Below are positions 6,157-8,900 of a stretch of DNA of 8,900 nt, piece by piece. The number at the start of each line of letters is the position of its first letter. Within the stretch, counting starts at the first letter, position 1. Under the pieces are notes generated by a model, which worked only from the letters and a program-made list of their open reading frames with translations, was not told where the DNA came from and searched no databases. The position numbers and the translations under genes were made by a program. This stretch comes from an uncultured Pseudomonadota bacterium (GTDB lineage Bacteria; Pseudomonadota; Gammaproteobacteria; Burkholderiales; SG8-41). The DNA is taken from positions 1-8,900 of the forward strand of contig CAMPGR010000141.1 of the NCBI GenBank assembly GCA_946885605.1, written 5' to 3'.

Positions 6157-6965
6157 CCGCGCACGACATCGTGCTCCAAAGGCCGGCGAACGGCATCGCG
6201 GCCGGCGCGGCGAGGCTCCTCGGCTCCTCGCTTGCGCTCAAGGTCGCTGCCGGCGTGCTGCTCCTCCTGGCATGGGAAGGGATCGTGCGTGCGTTCGCGC
6301 CGGCGTACGTCGCAAGGCCGAGCGGCATCGCGCGAGTGTTCTTCACGGTGGTGAGCAACTCTCAGTTTCTCTCCGCCGCGGGCGCGACGCTGCTCGCCGT
6401 GGTGCAGGGCCTCGTCATCGCGATCCTCGTCGGGCTGGCGGTCGGGCTTGCGATGGGCCGCATGACGCTGGTCGAGCGGGGCTTGCGCTACTACGTGAAC
6501 AGCCTGTTTGCGACGCCCATGGTCGCGATCCTCCCGCTCGTCACGCTGTGGTTCGGCTACAACGCCGATGCGCGGCTCGCGGTGGTCGTCTTCGCGGCGT
6601 TCTTTTCGATCGCGGTGAATACGTGCGATGGCGCGCGCTCCGTGCCGCTCGAGTATCTCGAAGTGGCGCGCGCGTTCCGGGCGCGGCCGCTCTCCACGCT
6701 GCTCGATATCGTGCTGCCGTCGTCCCTGCCGTATCTCATTGCCGGCATGCGGCTCGCCGCCGGGCGCGCCCTGGTCGCCGCGGTGGTGGCCGAATTCTTT
6801 ATCTCGATCCCGGGGCTTGGCTACTACATCCTCTTCAATTCGCGCACGTTCAAGCACAACGAGGCGTTCGTCGCCGTCATTGCGCTGATCGTCGTCGGCG
6901 TGTCGTTCGAAGCGGCTCTCAACTGGGTGACGCGCCGTTATCTGCCATGGGCGAGGAGAGATTGA
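6153..6965 (+). CDS. NitT/TauT-type ABC transporter permease, second subunit
   Basis: A 270-residue inner-membrane permease that starts in the stop codon of its partner. Hydrophobic segments lie at about 29-49, 76-102, 113-134, 140-157, 200-218 and 236-254. The N-terminal 28 residues are an extra, mostly cytoplasmic tail compared with the first permease. The EAA loop starts at Glu170 (EVARAFRAR) and ends in VLPSSLP (187-193); as in the partner, Arg176 replaces the usual Gly. Shared words with the first permease include FATPMVA/YATPMVA, GARSV, EVARAFR and AEFF, at matching positions, indicating an old duplication. An in-frame ATG at 5877 lies deep inside the first permease and is rejected in favour of the coupled ATG at 6153. 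The aldo/keto reductase begins one base after the stop. Confidence 0.92.
   Translation: MTAHDIVLQRPANGIAAGAARLLGSSLALKVAAGVLLLLAWEGIVRAFAPAYVARPSGIARVFFTVVSNSQFLSAAGATLLAVVQGLVIAILVGLAVGLAMGRMTLVERGLRYYVNSLFATPMVAILPLVTLWFGYNADARLAVVVFAAFFSIAVNTCDGARSVPLEYLEVARAFRARPLSTLLDIVLPSSLPYLIAGMRLAAGRALVAAVVAEFFISIPGLGYYILFNSRTFKHNEAFVAVIALIVVGVSFEAALNWVTRRYLPWARRD
6953..6958 (+). promoter_or_regulatory. Shine-Dalgarno supporting the GTG start of the aldo/keto reductase
   Basis: GAGGAG, inside the last codons of the second permease, lies eight bases before GTG 6967. This spacing supports the non-ATG start and tight co-translation with the transporter. Confidence 0.7.
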
Positions 6966-6966
6966 A

Positions 6967-7953
6967 GTGAAGTACCGCCGGCTGGGCCGCAACGGCCCCG
7001 AAGTCTCCGCCATATGCATGGGGCGCGGCGCGCAGCCGATCAGATTCGGCGATCCGCTGGAACGCGACTTCAACGACTCAGTCGACCGCGCGATCGAGCT
7101 CGGCATCAATTTCTTCGATAGCTCCGATGCCTACTGGGCGACGCGTCACGAGGTGCTGCTGGGCCGGGCGCTGAAGGGCAGGCGCGATAAGGTGTTCGTT
7201 GCATCCAAGTTCGGGAACATCGATCTTCCCGACGGCGGAAAGGCGGTGAACGGGCGGCCCGAGTACGTCTATTCGTCCTGCGATGCGAGCCTCGAGCGCC
7301 TGGGCGTCGAGGTGATCGACGTCTACTATCTCCACCGCGTGGATCCCGGCGTGGCGATCGAGGAGACGATCGGCGCAATGGCGCGCCTCGTCGAACAGGG
7401 AAAGGTGCGCTGGCTCGGCATGTGCGAGGCGCTGCCCGAAACGCTCAGGCGCGCGCATGCCACGCATCCGCTCGTCGCGCTGCAGACGGAGTACTCGTTG
7501 TGGTTTCGCGGCGTCGAACGGGAGATCCTGCCCGCTTGCCGTGCGCTGGGGATCGCTTTCGTGCCGTATGCGCCGCTCGGCAGAGGGCTGCTGACCGGCA
7601 GGATCAAGCGCGTGGAGGATTTGCCGCCCAACGACCGGCGCCGCAGCCATCCGCGCTTTAAGCCGGAGAACCTCGCCCGCAATGTCGAGCTCGTGCGCCA
7701 ACTCGAAACGTTTGCTGCGGGCAAGCACGCAACCGCAGCTCAGGTCGCGGTCGCATGGCTGCTGGCCCAGGGCGAGGATGTCATTCCGACTCCGGGCACG
7801 AATCACGCCCGCAATGTCGAGCAGAATGTGGCGGCGGTGGATATCGAGTTGACGCCTGCGGAGGTGCAGGAGCTCAGCGCGCTTTTTGCCCCGGGCGCGG
7901 GGGCAGGCGAGCGCTACAATCCGCGCCTGCTCGAGAAGTGGGGCATATATTGA
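6967..7953 (+). CDS. Aldo/keto reductase, GTG start
   Basis: A complete 328-residue cytoplasmic (beta/alpha)8-barrel oxidoreductase that should reduce a carbonyl, or oxidise an alcohol, with NAD(P)H. The catalytic tetrad is intact: Asp51 and Tyr56 in FFDSSDAYW, Lys81 in VASKFG, and His123 in YYLHRVDP. The family's C-terminal cofactor region is present as IPTPGTNHARNVEQN (273-287). Most NADPH-using relatives have basic residues after GT (GTKR or GTRR), whereas this protein has Asn279-His280, so cofactor preference may be altered (inference). The start is GTG, with GAGGAG eight bases upstream, and the first residues (KYRRLGRNGPEVS) match the family's usual N-terminus. The gene sits one base after the permease stop and 12 before the lyase-like gene, so it probably acts on the imported compound or its breakdown product. 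The substrate is unknown. Confidence 0.93.
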   Translation: MKYRRLGRNGPEVSAICMGRGAQPIRFGDPLERDFNDSVDRAIELGINFFDSSDAYWATRHEVLLGRALKGRRDKVFVASKFGNIDLPDGGKAVNGRPEYVYSSCDASLERLGVEVIDVYYLHRVDPGVAIEETIGAMARLVEQGKVRWLGMCEALPETLRRAHATHPLVALQTEYSLWFRGVEREILPACRALGIAFVPYAPLGRGLLTGRIKRVEDLPPNDRRRSHPRFKPENLARNVELVRQLETFAAGKHATAAQVAVAWLLAQGEDVIPTPGTNHARNVEQNVAAVDIELTPAEVQELSALFAPGAGAGERYNPRLLEKWGIY

Positions 7954-7965
7954 TCGGGAGCGACC

Positions 7966-8900
7966 ATGAACTACCGTAAGTCGGAAGCGAAGGACGCCGC
8001 GCGCGAGCAGTTCCGCGGCCTGTGGGCTGCGATCACGACGCCGTTCACCGAGGACGACACGCTCGACGAAGCGGGATTGCGCCGGAACATGCGCTACTTC
8101 ACCGATCAGCTCGGCGTGGACGGCATTTTCTGCACCGGGACGATGGGGGAATTCTGGGCGCTCACCAAGCAAGAGCGGCTGCGCGCGGTCGAGATCGTGG
8201 TCGAGGAAGCGCGCGGCAAGTGCAAGGTGATCGCGCATACGGGTCATCACTCACCGAGCGAGACGGTGGAGCTGACGCGCCATGCGCAGGAGGTCGGCGC
8301 GGACTTTGCCATCATCATCAATCCCTATTACCCCGCCGCGAACGAGGCGATGATCCACGAATGGTTCGCCTATGTCGCGTCCAGGGTCGAGATCGGCATC
8401 TGGATGTTCGACACGAGCTATGCGGGATACGGCTTTTCGCCGGAGCTCACCGCCCGCATCGCCGATATCGAGAACATCTGCGGCATCAAGTGCTCGCGCC
8501 CGCTCGAACACTACGCGAAAGTGCACAAGCTCTGCGGCGCGAAGATCGTCATGAGCCACCCCGCGGAGTCGGAGTGGCTCACACTGATGCGCGACTATGG
8601 CGCGCGCGTGCACATGTCGTCCGCGGCGCCGTTCATCCTCCAGGTGCCGGGGTGGCGGCCGATGCGCGATTACACCGAGCTCGCACTGCAGGGACGCTTT
8701 GGCGAAGCGGAAGCCGCATCGAGAGAGCTCGATGCGCTGCGCGAGGTGCACGAGCGCTGGATGCGCGATCCGTGGGTGCATCACAAGATCATCCCGATCG
8801 CCCACCTCAAGGCATGGACCGAGCTTCTGGGGCTCGCGGCGGGGCCGGTGCGCCCGCCGCTGCTGCCGCTTACCAGAGCCGAGCGCAATGCGTTGAAAGA
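7966..8900 (+). CDS. Dihydrodipicolinate synthase/N-acetylneuraminate lyase superfamily protein, 3' partial
   Basis: The frame is open from ATG 7966 (GGGAG five bases upstream) to the window end: 311 codons with no stop. The superfamily is usually about 290-310 residues, so little is missing. These (beta/alpha)8 enzymes form a Schiff base between a barrel lysine and a 2-oxo acid, and act as aldolases, lyases, hydratase-aldolases or dehydratases. The core begins FRGLWAAITTPFTEDD (16-31). GTMGE (58-62) stands where dihydrodipicolinate synthase has GTTGE, NPYY (119-122) holds the catalytic tyrosine, and GIK gives Lys175 as the Schiff-base residue. The C-terminal AGPVRPPLLPLT (292-303) is family-typical. 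The Arg that follows the tyrosine in true lysine-pathway enzymes (YYNRP) is replaced by PAA (123-125), so DapA function is unlikely. An N-terminal extension of about 15 residues precedes the core. Together with the adjacent reductase and importer, a catabolic lyase is favoured; the substrate is unassigned. Confidence 0.9.
   Translation, partial: MNYRKSEAKDAAREQFRGLWAAITTPFTEDDTLDEAGLRRNMRYFTDQLGVDGIFCTGTMGEFWALTKQERLRAVEIVVEEARGKCKVIAHTGHHSPSETVELTRHAQEVGADFAIIINPYYPAANEAMIHEWFAYVASRVEIGIWMFDTSYAGYGFSPELTARIADIENICGIKCSRPLEHYAKVHKLCGAKIVMSHPAESEWLTLMRDYGARVHMSSAAPFILQVPGWRPMRDYTELALQGRFGEAEAASRELDALREVHERWMRDPWVHHKIIPIAHLKAWTELLGLAAGPVRPPLLPLTRAERNALK

Noticed and set aside
6111..7109. 332-codon antisense open frame opposite the second permease
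   Set aside because: Extremely charged and repetitive composition from reverse-complementing hydrophobic GC-rich codons; no domain and no Shine-Dalgarno.
7078..8250. 390-codon antisense open frame spanning the aldo/keto reductase and lyase-like genes
   Set aside because: It is Arg/His/Ala-rich with no recognisable domain, crosses the boundary of two well-supported genes, and is the kind of antisense frame expected in GC-rich coding DNA.
7966..8900. Annotation as lysine-pathway dihydrodipicolinate synthase (dapA)
   Set aside because: The DapA arginine after the catalytic tyrosine and one threonine of the GTTGE motif are absent, and the context is a transporter/reductase operon rather than lysine biosynthesis.

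Overview
The window is a GC-rich, gene-dense stretch of bacterial chromosome. It holds ten protein-coding genes, all on the + strand. The first is cut at its 5' end and the last at its 3' end. GC richness, strong G/C bias at third codon positions, Shine-Dalgarno starts and an orphan TctC/Bug-type periplasmic binding protein point to a proteobacterium. The Bug family is greatly expanded in Burkholderiales, so a betaproteobacterium is the best guess; this is inference, because no rRNA or marker gene is present.

Layout: (i) 1-636, the C-terminal catalytic domain of a 2-oxoacid dehydrogenase E2 acyltransferase. (ii) 653-1507, a two-domain rhodanese-type sulfurtransferase. (iii) A 64-base gap with a 10-bp perfect palindrome and a -10-like TATACT, the best internal promoter/operator candidate. 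(iv) 1572-2501, a beta-hydroxyacid dehydrogenase of the 3-hydroxyisobutyrate dehydrogenase family. (v) 2526-3488, a Bug/TctC solute-binding protein. (vi) 3544-6965, a complete NitT/TauT-type ABC importer: ATPase, binding protein and two different permeases. (vii) 6967-7953, an aldo/keto reductase with a GTG start. (viii) 7966 to the window end, a dihydrodipicolinate synthase/N-acetylneuraminate lyase superfamily protein that is nearly complete.

Gaps are short: 16, 64, 24, 55 (or 1), 29, 28, -4, 1 and 12 bases. I found no convincing hairpin terminator, and most genes have their own Shine-Dalgarno sequence. The genes from about 1572 onward read as one transcription unit combining uptake (two kinds of periplasmic receptor and one ABC importer) with three small-molecule enzymes: two NAD(P)H oxidoreductases and one Schiff-base lyase/aldolase-like enzyme. 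The simplest reading is an import-and-catabolism operon for a small organic acid or carbonyl compound whose identity the sequence does not reveal. The E2 and sulfurtransferase may be the tail of a separate upstream operon or part of the same one.

I saw no tRNA, rRNA, CRISPR, insertion sequence, phage or toxin gene. No intergenic stretch exceeds 64 bases. The points most worth following are the unassigned lyase/reductase pair beside the importer, the mixed-family transport genes, the paired non-identical permeases, and the palindrome at 1505-1514.
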